Assembly (NCBI RefSeq): GCF_015767435.1
Contig: NZ_JADWOV010000269.1
Location: 1-64,000, forward strand
Direction: 5' to 3'
DNA length: 64,000 nt
Source: Polaribacter sp. BAL334
Lineage (GTDB): Bacteria; Bacteroidota; Bacteroidia; Flavobacteriales; Flavobacteriaceae
Position numbers and translations under genes: made by a program. The notes under the pieces are model-generated. The model had not been told where the DNA came from, searched no databases, and saw only the letters and a program-made list of their open reading frames with translations. The stretch's first letter is position 1. Each line of letters begins with the position of its first letter. Positions 1-8,609 of the stretch are shown here, piece by piece.

Positions 1-43
1 AAATGGCAACAATCTGGTTTTCGGTAAATTGGGTTGTCTTCAT
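1..43 (-). CDS. IS3-type transposase OrfA, 5' end only (runs off the window)
   Basis: The minus strand from 43 reads MKTTQFTENQIVAI and then leaves the window. This matches the N-terminus of IS3-family OrfA proteins (HTH_Tnp_1), which begin with a basic residue, a TxFTE.QIV motif and a helix-turn-helix. Only 14 codons are visible, so the subgroup and intactness cannot be judged. The putative terminal inverted repeat lies upstream at 111-141, as expected for the left end of such an element. The call rests on a short but characteristic match. Confidence 0.7.
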   Translation of the reverse strand, partial: MKTTQFTENQIVAI

Positions 44-110
44 AAGTTTTCGGCTTTAAATTTAATAATTTTTACTGAACGCGCTCCTGCGTCGCTTGTC
101 GAATTCTATT

Positions 111-141
111 TTTAAATGGCCGAATTTTGGGGAAGCTTACA
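111..141 (-). mobile_element. Putative terminal inverted repeat of the IS3-type element
   Basis: Read on the minus strand from 141, the sequence starts TGTAAGCTTCCCCAAAATTC and continues with GGCCATTTA. IS3-family ends typically start TGT/TGA and carry a CCCCAAAA-TT-GG-CA core, which is visible here. The repeat lies about 70 bp upstream of the OrfA start. The partner end and any target duplication are outside the window. Confidence 0.55.
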
Positions 142-301
142 TAAAGAGATAATGAAAATGAAGAATTCAAATCAAATGATTAAAAAAATGTTTACAAACC
201 ATAAGAATCAATTTCAAAATTGAATTACCTACTGAAATCAAAAAATAAAAACTATAATTTTATTTGGAATTTATTTTATGAAACAACAGAATACTCTTTT
301 C
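142..301. other. Gene-free AT-rich spacer
   Basis: Between the IS end and the obg stop codon there is only AT-rich sequence. A 22-codon ATG frame near 151-219 has no recognisable features and is not called. No terminator hairpin for obg is evident. Confidence 0.5.
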
Positions 302-1291
302 TTAGTGAAGAATTTTCCACAATTTGTCTTTCAATTCTGTCAAACCAATTTCAGTAACTGACGAAATAAAAACCGTTTCAATTCCTTTTGGAAGCGTTTG
401 TTTTATTTCATTTTTTAGTTCTTCATCCAATAAATCAGATTTTGAAATGGCTAATAATCTCTCTTTATCAAGCAACTCAGGATTGTATTTTTTCAGTTCA
501 TTTAGCAATATTTCGTATTCATTACAAATATCATTGCTGTCGGCAGGAATCAAAAATAGTAACACTGAATTCCGTTCAATATGGCGTAAAAATCGGTGAC
601 CCAAACCTTTTCCTTCTGCAGCACCCTCTATAATTCCAGGAATATCTGCCATCACAAATGTTTGATGATTTCGATATTCTACAATGCCTAAATTGGGTTT
701 TAAAGTGGTAAAAGCATAATCTGCAATTTTTGGTTTTGCAGCAGTAACAACAGAAAGTAAGGTTGATTTTCCTGCATTTGGGAAACCAACTAAACCAACA
801 TCGGCTAAAATTTTCAACTCAATTCGATACCATCCTTCTTGTCCGTCAATTCCAGGTTGTGCAAATCTTGGAGTTTGATGCGTTGCCGTTCTAAAATTCC
901 AGTTTCCAAGTCCACCTTTTCCACCTTCTAGTAAAATAACTTCTTTTTTATCTTCCGTAATTTCAACAATAATTTCGTCAGTATCAGCATCTCTGATAAT
1001 CGTTCCTAAAGGAACATCAATATAAACATCCTCACCATCAGCGCCAGTACTTCTACTTTTGCTTCCTGCACCACCTTGAGTTGCTCTAAAATGGCGTTTG
1101 AATTTTAGATGAAACAACGTCCATAAATTTCTATCACCACGTAAAATAATGTGTCCTCCACGTCCACCATCACCACCATCAGGACCACCTTTTTCGACAA
1201 ATTTTTCTCTGTGCAAATGCGTAGAACCTTGTCCACCTTTTCCAGAAGTAGCGTATATTTTTATGTAATCTACAAAATTTCCTTCAGTCAT
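302..1291 (-). CDS. obg: Obg/CgtA GTPase
   Basis: Essential ribosome-associated GTPase of large-subunit assembly and stress response. Residues 1-160 form the glycine-rich Obg fold ([19 protein letters not shown]). The G domain follows with G1 GFPNAGKST near residue 168, G3 DIPG and G4 SKSD near 275. At 329 residues it lacks the C-terminal OCT extension of some Gram-positives, which is normal for this phylum. The ATG at 1291 starts the conserved N-terminus ([11 protein letters not shown]). It lies downstream of hpt-adk on the same strand, separated by about 95 bp of repeat-like spacer. Confidence 0.97.
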   Translation of the reverse strand: MTEGNFVDYIKIYATSGKGGQGSTHLHREKFVEKGGPDGGDGGRGGHIILRGDRNLWTLFHLKFKRHFRATQGGAGSKSRSTGADGEDVYIDVPLGTIIRDADTDEIIVEITEDKKEVILLEGGKGGLGNWNFRTATHQTPRFAQPGIDGQEGWYRIELKILADVGLVGFPNAGKSTLLSVVTAAKPKIADYAFTTLKPNLGIVEYRNHQTFVMADIPGIIEGAAEGKGLGHRFLRHIERNSVLLFLIPADSNDICNEYEILLNELKKYNPELLDKERLLAISKSDLLDEELKNEIKQTLPKGIETVFISSVTEIGLTELKDKLWKILH

Positions 1292-1385
1292 GGCGGTTTT
1301 AAGTTATGAGTTTTAAGTTATTAGTTTTGAGTTATTGTTCAAAGTTTCTGGTTCAATATTGAATTTTGAACCTTGAACTTTAAAC
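1292..1385. repeat. Degenerate intergenic repeat (TTTAAGTTATGAG type)
   Basis: The obg/hpt-adk spacer holds three head-to-tail variants of a 13-mer resembling TTTTAAGTTATTAG (about 1300-1336). An imperfect inverted repeat GTTCAAAG...CCTTGAAC follows (about 1338-1379). Similar low-complexity spacers occur at 19563-19604, 37803-37850 and 46486-46527, and in frame inside the GatB-AspRS gene. They look like one degenerate family of spacer DNA. Confidence 0.5.
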
Positions 1386-2504
1386 CTAAAGCGTTTCAAA
1401 TACTGTTGAAATTCGGTGTGTAATATCCTCAATAGTTCCAACACCATTGATGCCAAAATACTTGTTTTGAGCTTCGTAAAAATCTTTTAAAACAGCCGTT
1501 TTTGTATTGTATTCATTGAAACGATTTCTGATTTTTTCTTCATCAGTATCATCTGATCTTCCACTTGTTTTTCCTCTTTCCAAAATGCGTTCCACTAGTA
1601 AATCTTCAGGAACTTCTAGCGCAATCATAGCATCAATTTGCAATCCTTTTTCAGCTAAAAATTCGTCCAAAGCAGTTGCTTGAGAAGCTGTTCTTGGAAA
1701 ACCATCAAAAATGATTCCACTTGCATCGCTATTTTTTTCAACTTCATCTTTTAACATGTCAATGGTCACTTCATCAGGTACCAAATCTCCAGCATCAATA
1801 TAGCTTTTTGCTAATTTTCCTAACTCAGTTTCGTTTTTAATATTGAATCTAAAAACATCTCCTGTAGAAATATGTACTAAATTATATTTCTCTTTTAAAA
1901 CGATTGCTTGTGTTCCTTTTCCTGCTCCTGGAGGACCAAATAATACAATATTTTTCATTTTTGGTTTGTTTGTTAATTGATATATTGCTGGATAATTTCT
2001 ACCTAAACCATTGTAATCTAAGCCATAGCCAACTATGAATTTGTCTTCAATACTTTTTCCAATATAATTGATAGGTAGTTCTTTTTTGAAAACATCGGGT
2101 TTAAAAAATAAAGTAACTACTTTTAATTCTTTTACATTTTTGTTTCTAAAGATATTATATATTTCTTGTAAAGTGCTGCCTGTATCAATAATATCCTCTA
2201 AAATAATAACGGTTCTTCCTGTTAAATCTTCATTAATTCCTACCAAATGTTTTACTTCATCTGTTGATTTTGTACCAGCATAAGAAGCTAATTTAACGAA
2301 AGATACTTCACAGTTTCCTTGATAAGCTCTAATAAAATCAGCAGCAAATAAAAAACAACCATTTAAAATTCCTACAAAAATCGGAATTTCATTTTCAGGT
2401 AAATCATCTTTTACTTGCCACGCAAGGTTTTTTACAATCGCAGCAATTTCATCCTTTTCTATAAAAGGACTAAAGTATAAATCGTGTAGTTTTATAATTT
2501 TCAT
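1386..2504 (-). CDS. Fused hypoxanthine phosphoribosyltransferase-adenylate kinase
   Basis: Two purine enzymes in one 372-residue chain. Residues 1-178 are a PRTase of the Hpt type, with the PRPP loop VIILEDIIDTGST near 94-107; it would make IMP/GMP from hypoxanthine/guanine. Residues 183-372 are a short-form adenylate kinase, with P-loop GPPGAGKGTQ near 190, the DGFPRT motif and no long zinc lid. The adk methionine is kept at residue 183 (ATG at 1958), after a linker of only a few residues, so free Adk could also be made by internal initiation. A secDF terminator lies upstream at 2541-2580. The product is full length for both families; the joint activity is inferred. Confidence 0.93.
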   Translation of the reverse strand: MKIIKLHDLYFSPFIEKDEIAAIVKNLAWQVKDDLPENEIPIFVGILNGCFLFAADFIRAYQGNCEVSFVKLASYAGTKSTDEVKHLVGINEDLTGRTVIILEDIIDTGSTLQEIYNIFRNKNVKELKVVTLFFKPDVFKKELPINYIGKSIEDKFIVGYGLDYNGLGRNYPAIYQLTNKPKMKNIVLFGPPGAGKGTQAIVLKEKYNLVHISTGDVFRFNIKNETELGKLAKSYIDAGDLVPDEVTIDMLKDEVEKNSDASGIIFDGFPRTASQATALDEFLAEKGLQIDAMIALEVPEDLLVERILERGKTSGRSDDTDEEKIRNRFNEYNTKTAVLKDFYEAQNKYFGINGVGTIEDITHRISTVFETL

Positions 2505-2540
2505 CAGGATGTAAATATAATGCCTATCTGTGAAATGAAA

Positions 2541-2580
2541 AAACCGTTTTTAATCTGAAAATCAGTTTTAAAAACGGTTT
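2541..2580 (-). terminator. Rho-independent terminator of secDF
   Basis: A 12-bp stem (AAACCGTTTTTA at 2541-2552 with TAAAAACGGTTT at 2569-2580) closes a 16-nt loop. On the minus strand it is followed by a run of six T (2543-2538), just after the secDF stop codon. Confidence 0.8.
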
Positions 2581-2598
2581 ATAAATTTTTAAAAAAAA

Positions 2599-5562
2599 TT
2601 ACTTGTTTTTATCTTCTTTTTTAGTAGTGTCGTACATAATTGGTGTTGCTACGAAAATTGAAGAATAGGTTCCTACAACAATACCAACAATCAACGCAAA
2701 CATAAATCCTTTGATAGAATCTCCTCCAAAGAAAAAGATGGCTAATAAAACTAACAATGTTGTTAATGATGTATTGATGGTTCTTCCTAATGTAAGATTG
2801 ATAGCACTATTGATTAATTCGTTATGTTTTCCTTTTCTTTCGTTGGTGAATTCTCGAATTCTATCGAAAATAATTACAGTATCATTCAGAGAGTATCCAA
2901 CAACTGTTAGAATTGCAGCTATGAAAGATTGATCAATTTCCATGTCAAATGGCATAAAAGTATATGTCAAAGAGAAAACTCCCAACACAATCAACACATC
3001 ATGGAAAACTGCAGCAACAGCTCCAAATGAGAAAGATACTTTTCTAAAACGCAATAAGATGTATAAGAAAACAATCAATAATGAACCAAATACAGAATAT
3101 AATGCTGAGGTTTTGATATCATCAGCAATCGTTGGTTCAACTTTCAAGAAACTCATGATTCCAGCTCCTTGTTTTTCAAATCCAGGTTTAAAGTTTTCGT
3201 AAGAAGTTTTTGCCAAATATGGTTTTAAACCATTATATAATGTCTCTTGAATTTCTTCATCAACTTCTTGTCCTTCTTCATCAATTCTGTAAACAGTGGT
3301 TATTTTCAACTGATTTGCATTTCCATAGGTTTTCACTTCTGGCGCACTTCCAAAAACGGCTTTCAATTCTTGAGCAACTTTTGTAGGAGTCATTTCTTGA
3401 TCAAAACGAACTACATAAGAACGACCTCCTTTAAAATCTACTCCTTGTTTTAGTCCAATTGTAAAAATCGAAATCAAACTAATAATCACTAAAGTACTTG
3501 ATATTACATACGCAACTTTACGTTTTCTGATAAACGCAACATTGATATTCGTAAACCAACCTTTTGAAAAATTGGTATTGAAAGTTAAATTCATTTTTTT
3601 GTTTACTGCACTATCAACCAACAATCTTGTAATGAAAACTGCTGTAAATAAAGAGGTTGCAATACCAATCATCAATGTTAATGCAAAACCTTTGATAGGT
3701 CCTGTTCCAAAAACATATAAAATAATACCTGTTAATAAGGTGGTAATGTTTGCGTCAATAATAGCAGAAAGTGCTCCTTTGATAGAGAATCCTTCTTCAA
3801 CAGCTTGTCTCAAGCCCATTTTTGCAGCCAAACCTTCTTTGATTCTCTCAAAGATAATTACGTTTGCATCTACAGACATACCAATGGTTAAAATAATACC
3901 TGCAATACCAGGCAATGTCAACACAGCATTGAAAGATGCTAAAATTCCAAAAATGAAAAGAATGTTTACTACCAACGCAATATTTGAGAAAATTCCGGCT
4001 TTTCCGTAGTAAAAAATCATCCAAAGTAATACCAAACAGATGGCAATCATGAATGAGTTTACAGATGCATCAATAGATTGTTGTCCTAAAGATGGTCCTA
4101 CAACTTCTGCTTGAATAATTCTTGCAGCAGCTGGTAATTTTCCTGCTTTTAATACAGTAGCAATATCTTCAGCTTCAGCAATGGTCATAGTTCCTCCAGA
4201 AATAGAAGTTCTTCCTCCAGTAATTGCTTGGTTTACAGATGGTGCTGTATACACATAATCATCTAATACTACAGCTACAAATTTACCTACATTATCTGCA
4301 GTCATTTTTGCCCATTGTTTGGTTCCTGTACTATTCATTGTCATGCTTACTTCTGGTTTGTTCAATTGGTCAAACACTTGAGAAGCATCTAAAATTACGT
4401 CACCTTCAATTGGAGCAACATCATTTCTATTTCCTTTGATTGCATATAATCCAATCAATTCTGTTCCGTCTTTACCTTTTTCAGATTTATAATCCCATAA
4501 GAATTTTACATAGCGTAATTCGGTTGGCAATAATGCTCTTACTTCTTTTTTAGCTAATAAATTGTTTACAGTTGCTGTATCCAACACTCTAGCTTGCCCA
4601 ACTAACGAACTAACTTGTTGTTGTGATTGCGCTACATTTGGGAATAAATAAGTAAAAAGATTTTTTTGAACTGTAGTAGAATCTTTAGTTTCTCCTAATA
4701 AATCATCAATATTTCCTTTTTTTACAGTGTCTTTTTCAACAGTAGATTTGTCTTTTAACATTTCTGCAACAACTGCATTCGCTTCAAAGTAAAAGTTTTG
4801 AACTTCTACATTTGAATGCACTTCCCAAAACTGCAATTCAGCTTTACTTGTGATTAATTTTGTAACACGTTCAATATCTTTTGCACCTGGCAATTCAATT
4901 TGAATTCTTCCAGAAGTTCCAATACGTTGAATATTTGGTTGTGTAACTCCGAATTTATCAATTCTACTTCTTAAAACTTCAAAAGCAGTACCAATAGAAC
5001 TGTTGATTTCTTCTTGCAAAGTCTTTTTTACAGTGGCATTATCCTCATTCAATGAAATTTTTTCACTCAATGCTTTTGTGCCAAAAATGGAAGGATCACT
5101 TAATTTTGTAGTACCTGCAATTTTTTCAAATTCTTCAAAAAAGAGGTCTAAATAATTAGAATTGCTATTCTTTTGTCTTTCATCAGCTGCAGCTAGTGCT
5201 TTATTGAAAACTTCGTTTTTAGAATCATTTGACAAACTTTTCAATACTTCTTTTACAGAAACTTGTAAAATTGCGTTGATTCCACCTTTCAAATCAAGAC
5301 CAAGGTTCATTTCCTTGTCTTTCACATCATTATAGGTATAATTCGTTACCCATAAATCAATAATTTCTTTGTTTGCAACGCTGTCTAAATACGCTTTTTC
5401 AAAAGCAGCTTTTTCTCGTGCATTGTTATTTTTATCCATACTTTTAGCATAAGCAGAAGCATCTTTTTCTACTTTGGTTGCTAAAAATGTAAATGATAAT
5501 TGATATAAACTTACTAATCCAAAAAGGATAGCAAATAATTTAATAAGTCCTTTGTTTTGCAT
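2599..5562 (-). CDS. secDF: Protein translocase SecDF (fused)
   Basis: Single-chain SecD-SecF, an RND-type membrane protein that uses the proton gradient to help Sec-dependent export. The SecD half has an N-terminal membrane segment (LIKLFAILFGLVSLYQLSF), the LGLDLKGGI motif, a large periplasmic domain and a transmembrane bundle with GMSVDANVIIFERIKEG. The SecF half has KGVDFKGG-type FKGGRSYVV and GYSLNDTVIIFDRIRE. About 12 membrane segments and 987 residues are normal for Bacteroidota. I use the ATG at 5562 (MQNKGLIK). An upstream in-frame ATG at 5604 lies inside the probable -7 box (5602-5609). Confidence 0.96.
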   Translation of the reverse strand: MQNKGLIKLFAILFGLVSLYQLSFTFLATKVEKDASAYAKSMDKNNNAREKAAFEKAYLDSVANKEIIDLWVTNYTYNDVKDKEMNLGLDLKGGINAILQVSVKEVLKSLSNDSKNEVFNKALAAADERQKNSNSNYLDLFFEEFEKIAGTTKLSDPSIFGTKALSEKISLNEDNATVKKTLQEEINSSIGTAFEVLRSRIDKFGVTQPNIQRIGTSGRIQIELPGAKDIERVTKLITSKAELQFWEVHSNVEVQNFYFEANAVVAEMLKDKSTVEKDTVKKGNIDDLLGETKDSTTVQKNLFTYLFPNVAQSQQQVSSLVGQARVLDTATVNNLLAKKEVRALLPTELRYVKFLWDYKSEKGKDGTELIGLYAIKGNRNDVAPIEGDVILDASQVFDQLNKPEVSMTMNSTGTKQWAKMTADNVGKFVAVVLDDYVYTAPSVNQAITGGRTSISGGTMTIAEAEDIATVLKAGKLPAAARIIQAEVVGPSLGQQSIDASVNSFMIAICLVLLWMIFYYGKAGIFSNIALVVNILFIFGILASFNAVLTLPGIAGIILTIGMSVDANVIIFERIKEGLAAKMGLRQAVEEGFSIKGALSAIIDANITTLLTGIILYVFGTGPIKGFALTLMIGIATSLFTAVFITRLLVDSAVNKKMNLTFNTNFSKGWFTNINVAFIRKRKVAYVISSTLVIISLISIFTIGLKQGVDFKGGRSYVVRFDQEMTPTKVAQELKAVFGSAPEVKTYGNANQLKITTVYRIDEEGQEVDEEIQETLYNGLKPYLAKTSYENFKPGFEKQGAGIMSFLKVEPTIADDIKTSALYSVFGSLLIVFLYILLRFRKVSFSFGAVAAVFHDVLIVLGVFSLTYTFMPFDMEIDQSFIAAILTVVGYSLNDTVIIFDRIREFTNERKGKHNELINSAINLTLGRTINTSLTTLLVLLAIFFFGGDSIKGFMFALIVGIVVGTYSSIFVATPIMYDTTKKEDKNK

Positions 5563-5601
5563 CTTCTTTAATTTATGTCGACTTCTTTTTTTTAAAACGT
5601 G

Positions 5602-5609
5602 CAAATATA
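5602..5609 (-). promoter_or_regulatory. Probable -7 box for secDF
   Basis: TATATTTG on the minus strand fits the Bacteroidota TAnnTTTG consensus. It sits 40 bp before the chosen secDF start and overlaps the alternative upstream ATG, which argues against that start. No clear -33 TTG was assigned. Confidence 0.5.
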
Positions 5610-5750
5610 GTATTTCATAGTAGGCTAAGCAATTATTTTATCACATTTATTGTGCTAATTTAAACACTGTTTTTAAACATTTAAAAAAACAAACCTAAAA
5701 AACATCCAAAATTCGTTATATTTAAGCACTAATTTCGATAGATTCACAAA

Positions 5751-7427
5751 ATGACTTACTTATCTGATATTGAGATTGCTCAGGCAAAAAAGCCTTTACA
5801 CATCAAAGAAATTGCTCAAAAACTAGGAATCAAAGAAGATGATTTAGAAATGTTTGGCAAGTTCAAAGCAAAACTCCCTTTATCTTTGATTGATGATGAA
5901 AAAATAGCTCAAAACAATCTGGTTTTAGTTACTGCATTGACTCCAACTCCTGCTGGAGAAGGAAAAACTACGGTTTCAATTGGTTTGACAGAAGGATTAA
6001 ACAGTATAGGAAAACAAGCCACTGTTGTTTTAAGAGAGCCATCTTTAGGGCCTGTTTTCGGAATGAAAGGTGGAGCTGCAGGTGGAGGATTTTCTCAAGT
6101 AATTCCAATGGAAGAAATCAATTTGCATTTTACAGGCGATTTTAATGCGGTTGAAAAAGCGAATAATTTATTATCAGCTTTGATTGATAATAATATCCAA
6201 AACAAGACAAATAATTTGAATATTGATCCAAGAACCGTTCTTTGGAAACGTGTTATGGATATGAATGATCGTTCTTTGAGACAAATCATTATAGGTTTGG
6301 GAGGAACAACAAATGGTATTCCAAGACAAGATGGATTTAATATTACTCCAGCTTCTGAAGTCATGGCGATTTTGTGTATGGCAACAGATTTAGAAAATTT
6401 AAAAGAACGTTTGGGAAATATTTTTATCGGATTTACTTTTGATAATAAACCCGTTTTTGCTAGAGATTTGAAAGCGGAAAATGCGATGGCAATTTTATTG
6501 AAAGAAGCGATTAAACCCAATTTAGTACAAACATTAGAAGGAAATCCTGCAATTATTCATGGTGGGCCTTTTGCGAATATAGCCCAAGGAACCAATACAA
6601 TTATCGCTACAAAAGCGGGACTTTCTTTGTCTAATTATGTAGTTACAGAAGCTGGTTTTGGAGCGGATTTAGGGGCTGAAAAGTTTTTAAATATCAAATC
6701 TGCTTTTGCCAAATTGAATCCAAAATGTGTGGTTTTAGTAGCTACAATTAGAGCTTTGCGTCATCATGGAGGAGCAAAAATGGAAGAGTATAATTTTCCG
6801 AATTTAGAACGAGTTTCTAATGGATTTAACAATTTGGAAAAGCACATTGAAAACATTCGAAAATTCAATATTGAACCAGTTGTTGCTATCAATGCGTTCA
6901 TTTCAGATTCTGAAGAGGAAGTAAATTTTGTGATTGAAAAATGTGCCAATTTAGGCGTGAAAGCAGTGCTTTCAGAAGGGTGGGCTAAAGGTGGTGAAGG
7001 AACAAAAAATTTAGCAGCAGCTGTGGTTGATGTGGTTGAACATAAGGCAACTCAATACAAACCATTGTACGATTGGAAAAGTCCTATCAAAGAAAAAATT
7101 GAAATCATTGCTAAAGAAATGTATGGTGCAAAAAATGTAGAATACAGCAAACAAGCCCAAATTGATTTGAGAAGGATTGACAGATTAGGTTTTAATGATT
7201 TTGCTATTTGCATGGCAAAAACTCAAAAATCTTTTTCAGATAATGAATTTTTAATAGGAAGACCTGAAGGATTTACAGTAACAGTAAGAGAAATTGAAAT
7301 TGCAGCAGGTGCTCAATTTGTGATTCCAATTTTAGGAAAAATGATGAGAATGCCTGGATTACCTGTCATTCCAGCATCAGAAAACATGAAAATTGATAAA
7401 GATGGAGTGATTTCTGGGTTATCGTAA
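5751..7427 (+). CDS. fhs: Formate--tetrahydrofolate ligase
   Basis: ATP-dependent synthesis of 10-formyl-THF from formate and THF in one-carbon metabolism. The 558-residue length matches the family. The nucleotide-binding loop TPTPAGEGKTT is near residues 63-73. Conserved EPSLGPVFGMKGGAAGGG, TEAGFGADLGAEKF and ATIRALRHHGG blocks are present, and the C-terminus MRMPGLP is typical. It is transcribed alone, divergently from secDF, and ends before a hairpin at 7502-7523. The ATG start gives the usual N-terminus. Confidence 0.97.
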   Translation: MTYLSDIEIAQAKKPLHIKEIAQKLGIKEDDLEMFGKFKAKLPLSLIDDEKIAQNNLVLVTALTPTPAGEGKTTVSIGLTEGLNSIGKQATVVLREPSLGPVFGMKGGAAGGGFSQVIPMEEINLHFTGDFNAVEKANNLLSALIDNNIQNKTNNLNIDPRTVLWKRVMDMNDRSLRQIIIGLGGTTNGIPRQDGFNITPASEVMAILCMATDLENLKERLGNIFIGFTFDNKPVFARDLKAENAMAILLKEAIKPNLVQTLEGNPAIIHGGPFANIAQGTNTIIATKAGLSLSNYVVTEAGFGADLGAEKFLNIKSAFAKLNPKCVVLVATIRALRHHGGAKMEEYNFPNLERVSNGFNNLEKHIENIRKFNIEPVVAINAFISDSEEEVNFVIEKCANLGVKAVLSEGWAKGGEGTKNLAAAVVDVVEHKATQYKPLYDWKSPIKEKIEIIAKEMYGAKNVEYSKQAQIDLRRIDRLGFNDFAICMAKTQKSFSDNEFLIGRPEGFTVTVREIEIAAGAQFVIPILGKMMRMPGLPVIPASENMKIDKDGVISGLS

Positions 7428-7501
7428 AAATAACGTTGGTTTATAGATTTTGGATGTTGGTAAAAAGGCAATGGTTTTCTGATTTTTCTACTACAAATAA
7501 A

Positions 7502-7523
7502 AAATCCAGCCTAAGCTGGATTT
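7502..7523. terminator. Bidirectional terminator between fhs and mdh
   Basis: A perfect 9-bp stem AAATCCAGC/GCTGGATTT closes a CTAA tetraloop. A T-rich stretch on the plus side and an A-rich stretch on the other let it serve both convergent genes. Confidence 0.8.
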
Positions 7524-7553
7524 CTTTATTTTTATTGTCTAAAAGCCAAAAGC

Positions 7554-8480
7554 CTACAAATTTAACAACTCATTTACTGAAGTAACTCCTTTTGCAGATT
7601 CAATCATGTTTGCTTTTTCTGCATCATTTAAAGTAATTTCAACAATACTTTCAACTCCATTTTTGCCAATTACAACAGGAACTCCCAAACAAATATCTGT
7701 GAAACCATATTCACCATTCAATAACACTGAACAAGGAAACACTTTTTTCTGATCGCAAGCAATTGCATGAACCATACTGCTCACAGCTGCTCCTGGAGCA
7801 TACCAAGCTGAAGTACCTAATAATTTGGTCAATGTTGCACCACCAACTTTGGTATCTTCTTTTACTTGTTCTAATCTTTCAGCAGAAATAAATTCAGAAA
7901 CTGGCACTGAATTTCTTGTTGCCAATCTTGTCAAAGGTACCATTCCAGTATCAGAATGACCACCAATGACCATTCCATCAACATCCGAAATTGGAGCATC
8001 TAAAGCTTCAGCCAATCTGTATTTGAAACGAGCAGAATCTAAAGCACCACCCATTCCAATAATTTTATTTTGTGGGATATTGGTAGTTTTATGCACCAAG
8101 TACGTCATGGTATCCATTGGATTTGAAACTACAATAATGATGGTATTTGGAGAATATGTTAATAAATTTGAAGCTACCGTTTTTACAATTCCTGCATTGA
8201 TATCAATCAATTCTTCACGAGTCATACCTGGTTTTCTTGGAATTCCAGACGTAATCACGCAAACGTCAGAATTGGCAGTTTTTGAATAATCATTTGTGAT
8301 TCCTGTAATTTTGGTATCAAAACCATTTAAAGAAGCTGTTTGCATCAAATCCATTGCTTTTCCTTCAGCAAATCCTTCTTTGATATCTAACAAAACAACT
8401 TCCGAAGCGAAATTTTTAATCGCAATATATTCTGCACAACTTGCGCCAACTGCACCTGCACCAACAACTGAAACTTTCAT
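7554..8480 (-). CDS. mdh: Malate dehydrogenase
   Basis: NAD-dependent malate/oxaloacetate interconversion in the TCA cycle, of the lactate-dehydrogenase-like type. The Rossmann motif GAGAVGASCAEY begins at residue 6. DIKEG after the second strand suggests NAD preference. The substrate-binding arginine region GIPRKPGMTREELI and the catalytic histidine in IGGHSDTGMVPL are present. It is 308 residues from the ATG at 8480 (MKVSVVGAG). A longer in-frame start at 8519 overlaps the likely -7 box at 8517-8524 and is rejected. Confidence 0.96.
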   Translation of the reverse strand: MKVSVVGAGAVGASCAEYIAIKNFASEVVLLDIKEGFAEGKAMDLMQTASLNGFDTKITGITNDYSKTANSDVCVITSGIPRKPGMTREELIDINAGIVKTVASNLLTYSPNTIIIVVSNPMDTMTYLVHKTTNIPQNKIIGMGGALDSARFKYRLAEALDAPISDVDGMVIGGHSDTGMVPLTRLATRNSVPVSEFISAERLEQVKEDTKVGGATLTKLLGTSAWYAPGAAVSSMVHAIACDQKKVFPCSVLLNGEYGFTDICLGVPVVIGKNGVESIVEITLNDAEKANMIESAKGVTSVNELLNL

Positions 8481-8516
8481 ATTTTTATGTTTTAAGTTAA
8501 TTATTTTTTTGAAACA

Positions 8517-8524
8517 CAAAAGTA
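8517..8524 (-). promoter_or_regulatory. Probable -7 box for mdh
   Basis: TACTTTTG on the minus strand matches TAnnTTTG and lies 37 bp upstream of the mdh ATG. No convincing -33 element was found. Confidence 0.45.
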
Positions 8525-8565
8525 CGATATTTTATGTTTTTTATTTGTGATAATTATCATAAAAA

Positions 8566-8586
8566 AAGACACCAAAAAGGTGTCTT
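8566..8586 (-). terminator. Terminator of the DUF6588 gene
   Basis: An 8-bp stem AAGACACC/GGTGTCTT with a five-A loop. On the minus strand it is followed by seven T (8567-8561), just after the stop at 8610. Confidence 0.85.
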
Positions 8587-8609
8587 AAAAAATGTTTTTT
8601 TAATGGAAT

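Noticed and set aside
151..219. 22-codon ATG frame beside the insertion sequence
   Set aside because: No homology-like pattern, no ribosome binding site, composition like the spacer.
5563..5604. N-terminal extension of SecDF (MHVLKKRSRHKLKK)
   Set aside because: It overlaps the likely -7 box 5602-5609, is very basic, and the family starts at MQNKG; the ATG at 5562 is used instead.
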